64,000 bases of DNA, from assembly GCF_029227915.1 (NCBI RefSeq), contig NC_079886.1, positions 24,218,501-24,282,500 of the forward strand. Direction: 5' to 3'. This document shows positions 1 to 12,356 of the stretch, in pieces. The notes beneath the pieces were generated by a model. It had not been told where the DNA came from and searched no databases. It saw only the letters and a list, made by a program, of their open reading frames with translations. The translations under genes and the position numbers were made by a program. Position 1 is the stretch's first letter. Every line of letters begins with the position of its first letter. The DNA is from Hydractinia symbiolongicarpus. Lineage: Eukaryota; Cnidaria; Hydrozoa; Anthoathecata; Hydractiniidae.

Positions 1-1430
1 ACTATAGAGGTTTGAAGTTGGTTGATCAAGTAATGAAAGTTATTGAAAGAGTGATTGATAGTTACTTAGAGAATAAATTGATATAGATAAGATGCAATTT
101 GGTTTTGTTCCAGGGCGTGGCACTACAGGTGCAATATTTTTACTCAAACAGTTTCAGGAAAAGTTTTTAGGAAAGAGAAAGAATCTCTGTTTTGCCTTTG
201 TAGATTTAGAGAAAGCTTTTGATAGAGTAAATTTATTTGGTGGGCTATGAGAAAATTAGGTGTGGATGAGTGGCTAGTTACAATGATACAGTCTATGTAC
301 AGCAATGCTAGAAGTCGTGTCAGGATTAATGATTCACTTGTGATGAATTTAGTGTAGATGTTGGTGTACATCAGGGTTCTGTACTTAGTCCTTTGTTGTT
401 TGTTCTAGTCTTAGAAGTGCTGTCGATGGAGTTCAGAACAGGTTGTCCATGGGAGTTATTGTATGCAGATGATTTGGTTCTCATAGCAAAGTTGATGGAA
501 GAATTAGTTGAAAAGTTTGAGAAGTGGAAGAAAGGACTAGAAGAGAAAGGGCTAAGGGTGAACACAGCAAAGTCTAAAGTCATGATTAGTAGCATTGTAG
601 CCAGGTGTGACCTTGTAGTTGGAAAGTGGCCTTGTGGAGTTTGCAGGAAAGGGGTTTGTAGAAACTCAATTTTTTTGTCAGACTTGCAAGCATTGGGTAC
701 ATAAGAAGTGCAGTAGTATTGATGGAAGGTCAAGAGCTGGCATTCAGTTTGTATGCAAGCATTGCAAAGGTGAGATTATAGAGAATGAAGTATTTCCAGC
801 TTTAATGATGTAGTAATTGCAGAACTTTTGTTACTTAGGTGATATGTTGGGCAGTAAAGGGGGTGTTGGAAGAAGTGTTACTTGCAGGATAGGTTCTGCT
901 TGGAAAAAGTTCAGAGAGTTATTTCCTTTGTTGACTAGCAGTCTTGTCAATTGAGGTAAAAGGTAGGTTGTATGAGGCCTGTGGAAGAAGTGTTATGTTG
1001 TACGGTAATGAGACATAGGCAGTGAAGCAGGAAGATCTTGACTGTTTAGAAAGGAATGATATCAGAATGGTTAGGTGGATGTGTAACGCCAGTCTAAGAG
1101 ACAGAAAAAGTTCAGATGAGCTAAGAAGCAGGCTAAGTATCTGTAGAATTAAAGATGTTATCCATATAGAAGATTGAATTGGCTGGGGCACTGGGAAAGA
1201 ATGGAAGAGGATAATTGGGTAAGAAAGTGTAGAGACTTGATAGTTCCTGGGGCAAAGCCCAGAGTCAGACCGAGAAAAAATTGGCAGGAGGTTATAAGGA
1301 TGGACTTGATACAGAGGAAGTTGAGTTTAGATCTAACACAATCTAGATCTGATTGGAAGAGGGTCATTAATATACCCCGTCCAACCCATGCTAGCATGTA
1401 AAACGGACGTTAAGCTGAGAATGATGATGA
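1..1430 (+). mobile_element. decayed non-LTR (LINE) retrotransposon, 3' part
   Basis: The stretch carries broken reverse transcriptase reading frames on the plus strand. About 92-236 encodes the finger/palm motifs GFVPGRGT and FVDLEKAFDRV. About 462-476 encodes YADD, the catalytic box. These are followed by a thumb-like region (to about 590) and a Cys/His-rich segment at 620-775 (CxxC, CQTC, HKKC, CKHC). The C-terminal block at 1174-1398 contains LNWLGHWERMEE and a PRVRPRKNW motif typical of LINE ORF2 ends. The element ends in a short TGA/ATG repeat near 1420-1432. Several stops and frameshifts interrupt it, so it is inactive. The 5' end lies outside the window. It sits upstream of, and may lie within an intron of, ORC2. 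The family (L2/CR1/Rex-like) is a guess. Confidence 0.85.
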
Positions 1431-1439
1431 TGAGATAAC

Positions 1440-2133
1440 TAAGAAGCTGCTGAAATTAGCAGTATTACATATGAAACTGATTTATAATTTATTTATTGAT
1501 AGAAAAAAATCATAAATAATGTAGCTGAATATTTTTGAAACCAAATTGAGGAAAAGAAATTGTTAAGCCCATCTCAAAATATAAAGTCAAAATAAAAAAG
1601 AAAATCAATATTTATATTGTTTGTATTAATTTTACACAAAAAACAGAATGATAAGATAGACAATCATTTTTTTCTTGTATAATGAAACAATAATTCCCAC
1701 ATGTGCTCATTGTCGCCAAAAAATCTCAAACCACATACAGAAATTTATGGAAGCCCATTTGTTTTATGACACAAGACACACGACCAATAAACCTCTCAGT
1801 TTTTTCATAATCATATAGCTTGGTATAAGTCAAGCTCAAACATGCAGGTTTTTTTGAAAACGTACAGATGACCCAGCAATTTGTAGAAGTTAACGAAAAA
1901 ATATTTCTTTTGCAAACTAGACATGTTTTGTTAATCTCTGAAGAAAAAGAACACTTTCGCATTTTATGTTTAACAACCACCACTACCCTGTATCTTATGA
2001 CCTGATTTAAAAATCCTCTGCAAGTCCTTATTTACATCCTCTCATGTTAGAAATTCCTTCTGCACAAACATGCATAGTTAAGTTGTTATTATCAGCTGTT
2101 TATTAGTTGCAATATTTCACCTCTTATTTTTAG
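1440..2133. other. non-coding, upstream of first detected ORC2 exon
   Basis: AT-rich sequence with no convincing exon on either strand. It is either ORC2 intron or 5' flank. I could not find a start-codon exon for ORC2 here. Confidence 0.5.
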
Positions 2134-5100
2134 TTTTAACTGATGATCTTGACAGTGTTGGTCATTCAATATATGGATTTAAAACACCAAAGAGGAAAGA
2201 AGCAATTGCGAAAGCTGGTGAGCTTTTTTTTATTGTTTGTTCAATTAAAAAAGGATGAACAGATTATTATTGTGTCTTTATAACTTTAGCTAACAGCGTT
2301 CAGAGATTTCCCCTAAACTCTTCTCAACAACCAAAGACACCAAGTGGTATTTAAATTTTTTTACGTTTTTGTTAAGTATGATACACAATTGTCTTAAATT
2401 GGTTTAGCTGTTGTGAAAATTCAGTTCTCGTAGCAGTATTCTGAGCTTTGATGTGCAGTCTTATGTGCAGAATTTTGGGAAAAAATCGATTTTTTTATCA
2501 AGGTGAGAGAGATATGCCACAAATGTGCTCAGCTATTATCTGTATCAAGGTTCCAGAGTCTCAAGCAGTACATATGTAATAAATGCACATGAGAGCCAAT
2601 ACAATAAATAGACTGCAATGTTCTTATTTATAACCTTTTTTAAATACAGAATGCACACAATAGGTGAATTCACTTAAAAGAAAATTGTTACATCAAGATG
2701 GTACTACTTTCTGTCTTCCTCCTTTTCTAAATTTGTTTTTTTTTTTAGATAAAAAGTCTGTGGAGGTATATATTTTGTTGTTTTCTTTGTGTTATATTCT
2801 ATATCAGAGGTATGGAAGATGTGGATAATATAATTTTATCAACATCTATGAAATTTAACTTCTTTATTCTTAACTGGTGAACTAGCAGTTCCATGGGCAC
2901 TACCATGACCATGTAACTGTGGACGGTTACCTGTTTAATTTCTTAATAATTGATTTATTGTTAAAGATAAAAAAAAATCAAAAAAATACAATTGTCTTAG
3001 GTCTTTTTTATTGTACTTGTCTCGCTTTTAATTTTCTTTTTCAATATTGTAAAAAGAAATTTAAAATGCTTGTTCTTTTTAATAACTTGCAAAATCTCTG
3101 ATGTGATAACCAAAAACAATTTTAACAATTAATTCAGTAATTATACAGGAGTGTCTATAGAAAGTTTGCTGATAGATTTATTTCTGCAAATTTTAGAGTT
3201 CAGTGGATAATAAAAAGCAAAAGAAGAAGACTTTACATATACATGGTATAGTATTTTACTTTCGATTCTTTGTATACTATACTATACTATACTTAGACTA
3301 TTCAAATCTTAGGCAAAAAAAGACAAAATTTACGTTTTTCTATAGCTTCAAGCTTTTATCATGGAATGTAATGTAATTGAACAACAGTGCAAAGTATATA
3401 TCGTAAGAGAAATGGAAATCTTGTATGGATATTTTAATAAACCTGACCTTTTTGACCCTGTTTTATAATTCAATGACATCAATACATTGAATGAAAAAAT
3501 TTCATGTCTGACTGTCAATGAACTTCATTGGACAATGGGGTGAAAATATAGTTCCAAATATTAAGAATTGTTTGAAAATTAACCAAACCTCAAATACACA
3601 TGTTATAATTCTTTTAAAATTCTTTTAAACGTTAACATTCTTTTAAAACATGGTGTTTAATGCATTTGGGGTCTCCACAAACAAAATTCAAAGGACACAT
3701 GCTATCCAAGCAACCCAAGTTTTTTTTATTTTATTTCATACGTGTATGTTATTTTCTCCATTTTCTCACCAGGATTTACAATCAACCTAAAAATTAGGAA
3801 AATTTTTATTTAGGGGTGGCCTTCACTCTCAAAAAATCCTAAATTTCCGTCATCCTCCTAAATTCTCAGAATTGCGAGTTAAATTATACTGATATGATAT
3901 TGTTTTTTTGAAAAGTAAAAAGAGTTGAATGGCTAATTATTTGCTTTTATGCTTAGTGTTATGTACTGGCTCTGTGTATAATTGACCAGCTGTCCTATTG
4001 TGGGCTCTGACTGATATTTTCTCCTAAACAATAGTAATACCTGCTTTTTATTTTTTTAAGTTTAACTAGCCCATTCTGTCATTATTTTAAGCTGTGAATA
4101 TGAACAACAACAATATTGATGAGAGTGATGACGATTCTTCACATGCAAGTAGTGAAGAGACTGAAGACGAAGAAAGGTAGTTCCTCTACAAGTCATTGAA
4201 TGCAAGCTTTTTATACTTTTGAAGACTAACTGTTTTGTGCTCAGGGTGTCAGCAAATCCATTAAACTTGTATTTGTATGAAGCAGCATTTTTTTAAAAAA
4301 AATTCAATGTCCATACCGAAAGAGTAGTAGTGGAATTTATGCAGTGTCAGCATCATGTGTACATTTGAATAGTTTCCTAGACAAGAACCTCAATAGGCTC
4401 ATTTAGAGAGACCTTTCACTGAATAAATGAATTGTAAAGCACATCAGTTGATATATATATATATATATATATATGTGCCGCACGTAGTGTAGTGGGTTCG
4501 TCTGCGGCTCCCAGTTCTGGGGACCGCGGATCGAATCCCGCTCACTGCTTGGCAGTATGTTAGTGATGAACAAAGTAGTTCTTCTTCAATATGACATCAG
4601 TTGATATCCTCAAATTACCTATGTTTAAATGTTCTTACAATTATTTACAATGTTTCATCTTGTGATTTTGTTTAAATAAATCAGTGAAACAGCCATGGCT
4701 TAGATTTCATTAAAGCAAGTTTGTGGAAGAGGGTACACCAATGGTTGGTTTATTTTATTTGTCGACGTTGGAACAACGACCGCATTCAGCTCTAAAATTC
4801 TTCTTACCATGGAGTGGAATAATTAAGTAAGATATTGTGAAAAGTCTGTTGGTTTATCATATTCATTAATTGACCTATTGTTGTACTATGCAAGTGTCAA
4901 TTCTGAACTAGTAATCAAAATAATTTTCTTTTAGCGGAGTTACTGATCATAAGGAGGTAGATGTTTTTTCACTACTTTATTACAAAATAATGTTCTTATT
5001 TTGTCATCTTTTAATTGACTACACGTTTCTCATAGAATCACGATTTGCTAGATGAGTACTTTCAAGTACACCACACAAGTCACAAGTCAATAACATCTGA

Positions 5101-6879
5101 TAAAACACTAGCTAAACTTAGTAACCCGAAAATGCAGCAAGACGTAAGTCTTTTAAATTGTTGGTAAAGCAGTTTTTTAAGATATTAAAAAATAATAAGA
5201 ACGACAAAATCTACGACATATCCAAATATATCTTTCAGCAAGCTTTCGCCAACGCCCAGGTTGGCATGTTCACACTGCTTCTAAATTTTTAAATCTTTTA
5301 AATTCTAAATCTTTTAAATTACTTTTCATAGTTTTTTTGTATTCATTTTACTTCGGTCTTTCAGCGTGTTAAGGTGAGAAAAGCTGCATGATAACTGAAC
5401 AATCTTTAAGTTGATAAAAAGAAAAGTGGGGAATTTTTGAAGTTCATCATTCTCCAGTTAAATGTTTTCGTGCATGGCATTTTCTAATTTTCTGGGATTT
5501 TTGATTACATATTTAACAAGCTTTTACTGTCTTCTGGTTATATTTGCCAAAATAAAGGGAGATACGTTAATCAGGACAAGGCAAGTAGAAATTTCGGACC
5601 ATGTCACAACATGGGGAAGTGATTTCCCTAACTCCAGTAATTTAATATTGATAAAAGTTCTGCTCTCAGATTATCCAATGCGTTTAATATCAGTAATATT
5701 TAAATTGTTATATTGGTTTGAATAAAATCTTCTCACTTCATAAATTGACTCGTGACTCCCTTCCTCCATAAAATTAGAAGACAATTATTTTGAATTTAAT
5801 GTTTTTATAGGAATTGAAGCAACATTTGAAAGACGTGCAAAGCTCTCACATCAACGAAACTGTCAGACTGCATAGTGAGAAAACTCTCCTCTTCGATAAA
5901 TGGATGTTTCAATTGCTGTAACTATTTTTTGTCGTATTTGCTTTATCATGTACTATTTTTGGCCCATACTGAAAAAGCAAATGTCTATTCTAAATTGAGT
6001 ATCATAGGAAAAAATTTGATAATTAACTACTGCTGATTGAGTAGGTTGTAAGTGATATTGCGTATTTACTCGATTAAGTGAAATTTCTGAAAACTCTTAA
6101 ACTAAAAAGGGCTATCAAACAAATTTGGTTGTATTTCTACTACATTGAACAAATTTCCGAAAAAAAAAGATTACCAATTTGGAACTCTTTCGCATTTAAA
6201 AGAACATAATTCTAACTACATTTGTCAATAGTACTTGTTAGGAATTTTTAATTTTTAAAGGGTTGCTTATTTAGTAGGAAGATTAATTCAAAGTGTGGGA
6301 AATTCATATAAACAAAATAAAAACTACAATTTAATTCCTTAGATGTGGTTTTAACATCTTGCTATATGGTTTTGGTTCAAAACGCGACCTTTTGGAACAG
6401 TTTCGCACACATTGTCTTAAGAAATGCTGGCATCTTGTTATAAATGGATTTTTTCCAAATATCACTGTGAAACAAGTAAGTTAGATTGTTGTTGTATTTG
6501 TTGTCATTTTGTTGTTGTTTTTGTTGTTCTCGTCGTTGTTTTGTTTTTTGTTGTTTTTGCTACTGTTGCCGCTGCTGTTGTTTTCGTTGTTTATGTTATT
6601 GTCGTTGTCATTGTTATTGTTATTGTTGTTGTTGTTTTTGTTGTTGTCGTTGTCATTGTTGTTGTCGTTGTTTTGGTTGTTTTGTTACTACTGTTGCTGA
6701 TGATGTTGTTTTTGTTGTTGTCGTTGTTTTTGTTGTCGCTATTGCTGCCGATGCTGTTGTTGTCGCTGTTGTCGTTGTTTTTGTTGTCTGTGTTGTTTTT
6801 GTTGTTTTGTTACTACTGTTGCTGATGATGTTGTTTTTGTTGTTGTCGTTGTTTTTGTTGTCGCTATTGCTGCCGATGC

Positions 6880-6937
<58 letters not shown>

Positions 6938-9900
6938 ATTGCTGTTTCTATATCTTTATTTGTTGCTTGGTGTCTGTCAGTTTCAGTTTGTCTTCAACAC
7001 CTGCTTTTTTTCCTTCTAGATATTAAATTTAATAACAGAGGACATATTGGGCAAGGATATCTCCTTCAAAAATATTTCAGACCAGTACACATTTATAAAA
7101 AACGAGTTTAATTCAGGTATGCTACATAATTTTTTGTTTTGTTTTACGTGAACCAGTTGAAACGGTGAACATATTTTTGGGTGGGATTATTCTCATAGAG
7201 TAGCACTTAATTTTCAGAGCTCAAGTAATACGAAGACATTGTTGCAAGTAAGGAATAACTCGTCCAAGTGATCCAACCCACCAAAATGCAAAATATACTA
7301 ATCAGTTCAACTTGGGACGAGTCGCGCCGTGTAGTCGAGCTGGTTCGCCTTGCGTACCTGCACCAATTTGCTATTGGTTGGTTCGACTTGTGCTATTGTA
7401 AAAACACGGATTCACTCAGTATAGAACTCAGAAGGCATGACCTCTCACATGCAGTAAAATCTGTATTGAATGTACATTTATGGTACCTCAAAAATTCGGA
7501 CGTGTAGTTGTACCCATAGTTTTTCTGTTTCATGTTACATTTCCACCTGGATTGAAAGTGGATTATAAGCAAATGAACACAAGTCATGTAATCACACTAT
7601 AACTATAAATGAAGGTTAATAGAATTTCTGGAATGTTGTGCTTTTGGAATCTCTGTTCTAACACAGAAATTAAGTTAGAAGTCATAAATTTTTCTCCGCA
7701 TTTTTTTAAAAACTTAAACTTGAAATATGTATTTGTTCAGTAACAACTAGTAACCAATTTGTCGGTAAAACTGACAATTAATTTGGCTTGTTCTTTCTCC
7801 AGAATTTCGAAGACAGCTGAACTTCATAACAGGGTTCCGTATTCCCTTTGTAAAAGTTAAAACAGTGAGATTTTGGGAAAAATGAATGGGAATCTTATAC
7901 GACAGTTTAAGTTTTTCTCTAATGTTAAAAAAGATGTTTCCACTGTATTTAAGTGCACAAATGTCCTAGAGTTTCAGTTTGATCCACTTTTTCGGGACCA
8001 GCGTTTCAGGACTTATCCACCGTGCTGAAATTTCCACAAAAAAAGTTTGTGGTACAAATTTTTTCTTCTACTGTAGATATGAAATCAAGATTGTTTTTAC
8101 TGGTCCACAACATTGATGGTCAGATGCTGAGGTCTCAAAATGTGAGTGCATTTTTATGTAATTACACCGCGTTTTTTTTGTGCAATCTTTTTATTTATTT
8201 TTTTTGTTCAACAGAATGAAGAGAATCCCGTCCCCAGGCTGTGTTATTTAGTGAAAAAACGTACTAAAAGAAGTTTAACCTTATATAAAAGGGAGTGGTA
8301 ATTACCCGTCTCTGGCGTGTTAAAGTAAATTGAGCAAATATAAAAATCCTTTTTTAGAAAAATGATGACGTCAGCATTATTTTTTAGGTGTTAAATCACT
8401 TCTTTTAATTTTGTTATTAACTGTGCCAAGATTCATAGTTATTTTTCTTCTTTGATTCATTGGGGGTGGTAAAATGGCCAAAGTTCAAATGTACGTAAGC
8501 AGATAAACAGGATTTTTGTTGCACCATTGAAGATTTTAAATGTTGCGTTCTGTCATGGTGGTAACGAAAAGTTAAAAGGGACGCGATTAGTATCAAAATC
8601 AAAGCCACCACAAATAGCGCGCTATATTGCCCAAAAGTTTTTGTTTATGTATTATTTTTTTGCGTATAGCAGCGTTTTTTTGTTGCTTTCTTATTATCGT
8701 GTAGCTTTATATAGTATACCCAAAATAATGAAACCAGTAGATATATATTCTGTTCGATTTTCGAGAAATCTCGCATCAAATGAGGGTGTTTATTGTCTTG
8801 AAATGATTGTTTTGTTTTACTGTATGTTGACAATGTTATAATGTTCGAAATTGACTCGAGTTGTGTGCACTCCAGCCATTCTCAGTTATCGAAAAATAGT
8901 CACAACTTTTAATATGATTCAATTTATCATCATCTCTTTCTCTAAGTTTGTGCCTTAATATTTTATACCAAATTTTATCATTGTATATTTTATATTTTAC
9001 TAAATACATTTTAATTATTTATCATCATAGTGTTGTGTGAGTTTTCAAACTGCTTCAGTTTTTGTTGTTTTTACATGAGACATTAGAAATTTGGTTGACA
9101 ATATTTTATGTTAAAACTTGGACATCCTTGTGTATTTGTACAAATTAAAAAAACATTTCATACACCCATTTTCAAGTAAAATAAAAATTATGCAACAGGC
9201 CTATATAAACAAGAACGTTGCCATAGATACATGATAGATAAACATAATACAATATTCAAGTATAAAGTATGTGTACAATACAAATGTGTGATCCAACCGG
9301 ACAGTTTTCTTGTTCTCGTTGGGACTGTTTTCTATATTTTTTAAGAGGCGCGATTAACTATCTTTTTTTATCCATCTGTATCAATCAGTCATCATAAAAC
9401 ATTAGATTGATTTGTGTTTTTCTTTTTTGTTGTTCTTATATCTGCTAATAGTTTTTCAAGTTATTAGATTAAATCATTGATTAAATCTCGTTTTTAGGCA
9501 CAAAGTGCTTTAGGACATCTTGCTTCTGCAAAGAATATCCACGTTATAGCTTCGATTGATCATATCAACGCTCCTCTGAGTATGTAGTTTATTTTCTTAT
9601 TTTTGTATGTATTTATCAAGTTACTGCTTTATATTTTCATACACTATAACTAATGTTTCTATGCGAAACAAAATAGCGATTAATGAAGAGGATTTGTCTA
9701 GCTCGATACAGATGCCTGTTCGTAATTCAGATCCAGGTCCTTTGTTCTCATTCGGCAATATCGCAGCTGCATTTTGACCACGGCGACGACCTTTTTCTTG
9801 CTTATTAAACTCCGCCATATTGAAAAATTATTTGAACTATATGTAAATGTGGATTTAAGATGTGTTCATTAAGCAGTGCGCGGGAATTAAATGTACGCTA

Positions 9901-11126
9901 AACCTAGGTGCACAAAAATTAAATTTAAAATCCAACTCGCGCGAAAAAACTCGCAATTGTGGTACATTGTATACCAGGATAGATGTTTAGGCTGACTGCT
10001 TTCATGGCTTAAGTTTTTTGTTTTTATGTAGTTTGGGATCAAAACAAATCAAGCCAGTTCAACTGGTTATGGTATGATTGCACAACCTTTGAACCATACT
10101 CAGAAGAAACTTCGTACGAAAACTCGATGTTAGTTCAACAATCCGGGACATTAGCACTAAGCTCTTTGACGCATGTCTTGCGCAGCTTGACTCCTAACGC
10201 GTGTGGTATATTTAAACTGCTCGCAAATTGTCAACTGGATAACGAAGACAACACAAGTTATCAAGGTAAAGCCAGGTCTCCGTTAAGAATATGTTAACTC
10301 GGAATTCTTTATGATTGGCAGTTTGCCAAATCTGTTGACCAGGAAAAAAATTGATAATTTCGTTTTTGTTATAGGTCTTTCATTCACAGAACTCTACACA
10401 AAATGTCGGGAACGATTTCTTGTAAACAGTGACTTAACGTTACGCGCTCAGCTCACTGAATTCAAAGATCACAAACTCATCAAAACGAAAAAAGTAAGTA
10501 GAGGATACAAGGTATTATGTTAAAATTCATAATGTTGATTCGTTTTCAGTCCTTTAATTTTCTGAGTTATTAATGTGGAAAAAAGATGTATCATAATCAA
10601 ACTACAGCAAAAAAATCTGTTGTTAAAATATTTGATGTCATTTTTAAAATAGAATAAATTTTTACCTGAAATAAGATTTAATCGTAAGTAGTTTAGGAGA
10701 TATGGCCCGAGGCCCCTTTTATACACGGTTTTAAAAGGCTTTAATCTCTATAACGAATTTCCACTTTTCACCTAGAAATCAACTCAGAGGGAACTAATTT
10801 ATAAGAAATTCAATTATTACATGTCAAATCCACTTTTCCGCGTTAAGGCGCAGGAAAGTGGCAATCCGCGTTAATTTAATCCGCGTTAATAGTTCATTGA
10901 TTGGGAGAGTGTATTATAGCGCTATTGCTTTTTTGAATTTTTTCAGTCGAAAATTGGATAGGAAACGCTCGATCAGTATTAGTAATTTTGTTGTTGTATT
11001 CTTTTATTTCCTTTTTTGAAATGACTTTACTTTTTTCAATTTCAGGGCTTTGATGGAGTAGAATACTTGTCAGTAGCCTTAGACATATCTACTATAAAAC
11101 AATACATGGAAAACGACAATACGTAG
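2134..11126 (+). CDS. ORC2: origin recognition complex subunit 2 (5' partial)
   Basis: ORC2 is a nuclear subunit of the six-protein complex that marks replication origins and loads MCM2-7. I assembled 17 exons with consistent phases: 2134-2217, 2290-2346, 2749-2765, 3197-3245, 4092-4176, 4935-4956, 5036-5143, 5239-5259, 5365-5373, 5811-5917, 6343-6475, 7020-7116, 8077-8141, 9498-9579, 10032-10265, 10375-10493 and 11046-11126 (stop TAG). They give about 455 residues, against 577 in human. The N-terminal part is basic and acidic and probably disordered. LLDEYFQ opens the conserved region. [17 protein letters not shown] is the degenerate P-loop of the AAA-like fold, followed by [12 protein letters not shown] and [25 protein letters not shown] and the last exon form the C-terminal winged helix. 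No start-codon exon was found, so the first exon(s) are missing. The 9-, 17-, 21- and 22-bp exons are predicted from splice signals and phase and are less certain than the rest. Confidence 0.95.
4451..4600 (+). repeat. (AT)n microsatellite and tRNA-derived SINE head
   Basis: An AT dinucleotide run (about 4451-4474) is followed by a tRNA-like segment. It has an A-box-like TAGTGTAGTGG (about 4487) and a B-box GGATCGAATCC (about 4527) at the spacing expected of an internal RNA polymerase III promoter. There is no closed acceptor stem, so it is read as a SINE remnant rather than a tRNA gene. It lies in an ORC2 intron. Confidence 0.6.
6486..6940 (+). repeat. GTT/GTC trinucleotide-rich low-complexity tract
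   Basis: Nearly 460 bases of GTT with GTC, GCT and ATT interruptions fill most of the ORC2 intron between the exons ending at 6475 and starting at 7020. A uninterrupted (GTT)n run occupies about 6880-6937. An 80-odd base internal segment beginning tttgttacta is duplicated with a 125-bp period (about 6681 and 6806). The long Val/Leu/Cys-rich open frames here are artefacts of the repeat. Confidence 0.9.
7320..7395 (+). repeat. possible degenerate tRNA-derived SINE
   Basis: GTGTAGTCGAGCTGG followed about 45 bases later by GGTTCGACTTG resembles Pol III A and B boxes, with mismatches. It lies in an ORC2 intron. The call is weak. Confidence 0.25.
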
Positions 11127-11707
11127 TGACCAACATGAAACTTTGCCTGCTGTCAGTTTGTTGATGTTGCGACTGAACCACTCATCGTTTGGCTAATCAT
11201 CATTTAAAGGGTGATGATGATGCTGGCATATGTATGATTTTTATGACTTGTATCACTCGGCGTTGTAAGAACGCGGACAAACACATCAATCGTTTTATTC
11301 TACTAAGGTTTACAGTGGAACCTCTCTAAACGAGGAACTATTTCAACCTGTATTTATTCCAGCGTGAATATATCGGTTAAATTTGACCTCCATTGAGCGG
11401 CATTGATAATAAAATTTATTTATCGACTTCTTTTTTAACACATTTTTACGAACAGGTATATATTTCTTAAAATATAAGTGCCTTCATCTCCTTTACATTC
11501 CAGGTAATGGCAAACATGCGAAAGCCCTCCTTGGCTTAGTTTTTCTATTAATATTTTCATCTTCTTATTTTCTCTCTCATTTCTATTTTTTCTTATTTAC
11601 ATTAATAACACGTGTCTGCCTGTTCGTGCATCAAAATGGTACCGCAGTAGCGATAACTCCTTTAATTTTGCCGTCAAACTAACAAAAAGTGGGCCCAATT
11701 TTTAATA
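11127..11707. other. ORC2 3' UTR and non-coding flank
   Basis: No exon is seen. An AATAAA hexamer near 11409 could serve as the ORC2 polyadenylation signal. The rest is AT-rich with no recognisable feature. Confidence 0.45.
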
Positions 11708-12356
11708 GAAAACAGACGGCAACGGCAGTATGGTGATTGTCACAACCGTGTATAAGGAACTTGACAAACATTGTGTTTTTGTACTGTAGTATCACAAAAG
11801 GGCATTGCCAAAAAGCTTCAGAAAATTCCCCGTCTGCTCGCCCCGTCATATTGTTTAAAAAGAATGTTTTCATTTTTAAACATTCGATTTGTGACAGAAA
11901 ACGTTTGAATTGCAACGTGAAGCATTCGATTTTGATATTTAACACTGGTGTTAAATATAGAATGTTTGAAATGTTCGATTTGTGACGTGCAAAAATCGAA
12001 TATTTGAGAATGGGAAAAAGAACATGGCGGAACGAGACGTCGAGAAAAAAATGCGCATGGCTCAACTGACCCAAAACGTTTTACTTAAAATGAATGCCCA
12101 CGGTGTCAGAATAAATTACGATGACTGATGCCTTTGTGTACTCTTGTCTTGTATATTTTTCATCTATACACGCACATGTTCATGTGTGTTGTAATTCCAT
12201 TAATGATTCGAAAACTGTACGAAATAAACGAACAGACAAAGGATTGTCGTCCGGAGCTGTTTGGCAATACCCTCGTATAACTAAAAGAAAAAAATTGGAA
12301 TAATTATCAATTAAGCTTGTACAAAAACGGACAATCACCATACTCTGTCTGTTTTC
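11708..12356. mobile_element. MITE-like element with imperfect terminal inverted repeats
   Basis: The left end (11708-11741) has GAAAACAGAC and AGTATGGTGATTGTC. The right end (12330-12356) has the reverse complements GACAATCACCATACT and GTCTGTTTTC in mirrored order. About 650 bp lie between, with no transposase frame. The interior holds a perfect 11-bp hairpin (11935-11945 with 11948-11958) and a repeated CGATTTGTGAC motif. This fits a non-autonomous DNA transposon. The outer boundaries and target duplication were not resolved. Confidence 0.5.

Noticed and set aside
1726-1983. 85-residue minus-strand open frame with several Cys
   Set aside because: No zinc-finger spacing, no family resemblance and no splice context.
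4480-4550. tRNA gene
   Set aside because: Only the Pol III promoter boxes match. No closed cloverleaf is evident, and the (AT)n neighbour fits a SINE insertion.
6424-7019. Long open frames rich in Val, Leu or Cys in three frames
   Set aside because: They are translations of a GTT/GTC trinucleotide repeat inside an ORC2 intron. All three frames are open because the repeat lacks stops.
8527-8841. 104-residue plus-strand open frame
   Set aside because: It lies in an ORC2 intron, is Phe/Tyr-rich, and has no domain or splice logic.
11679-12074. 131-residue minus-strand open frame
   Set aside because: It overlaps the MITE-like element and its palindrome and shows no recognisable protein motif.
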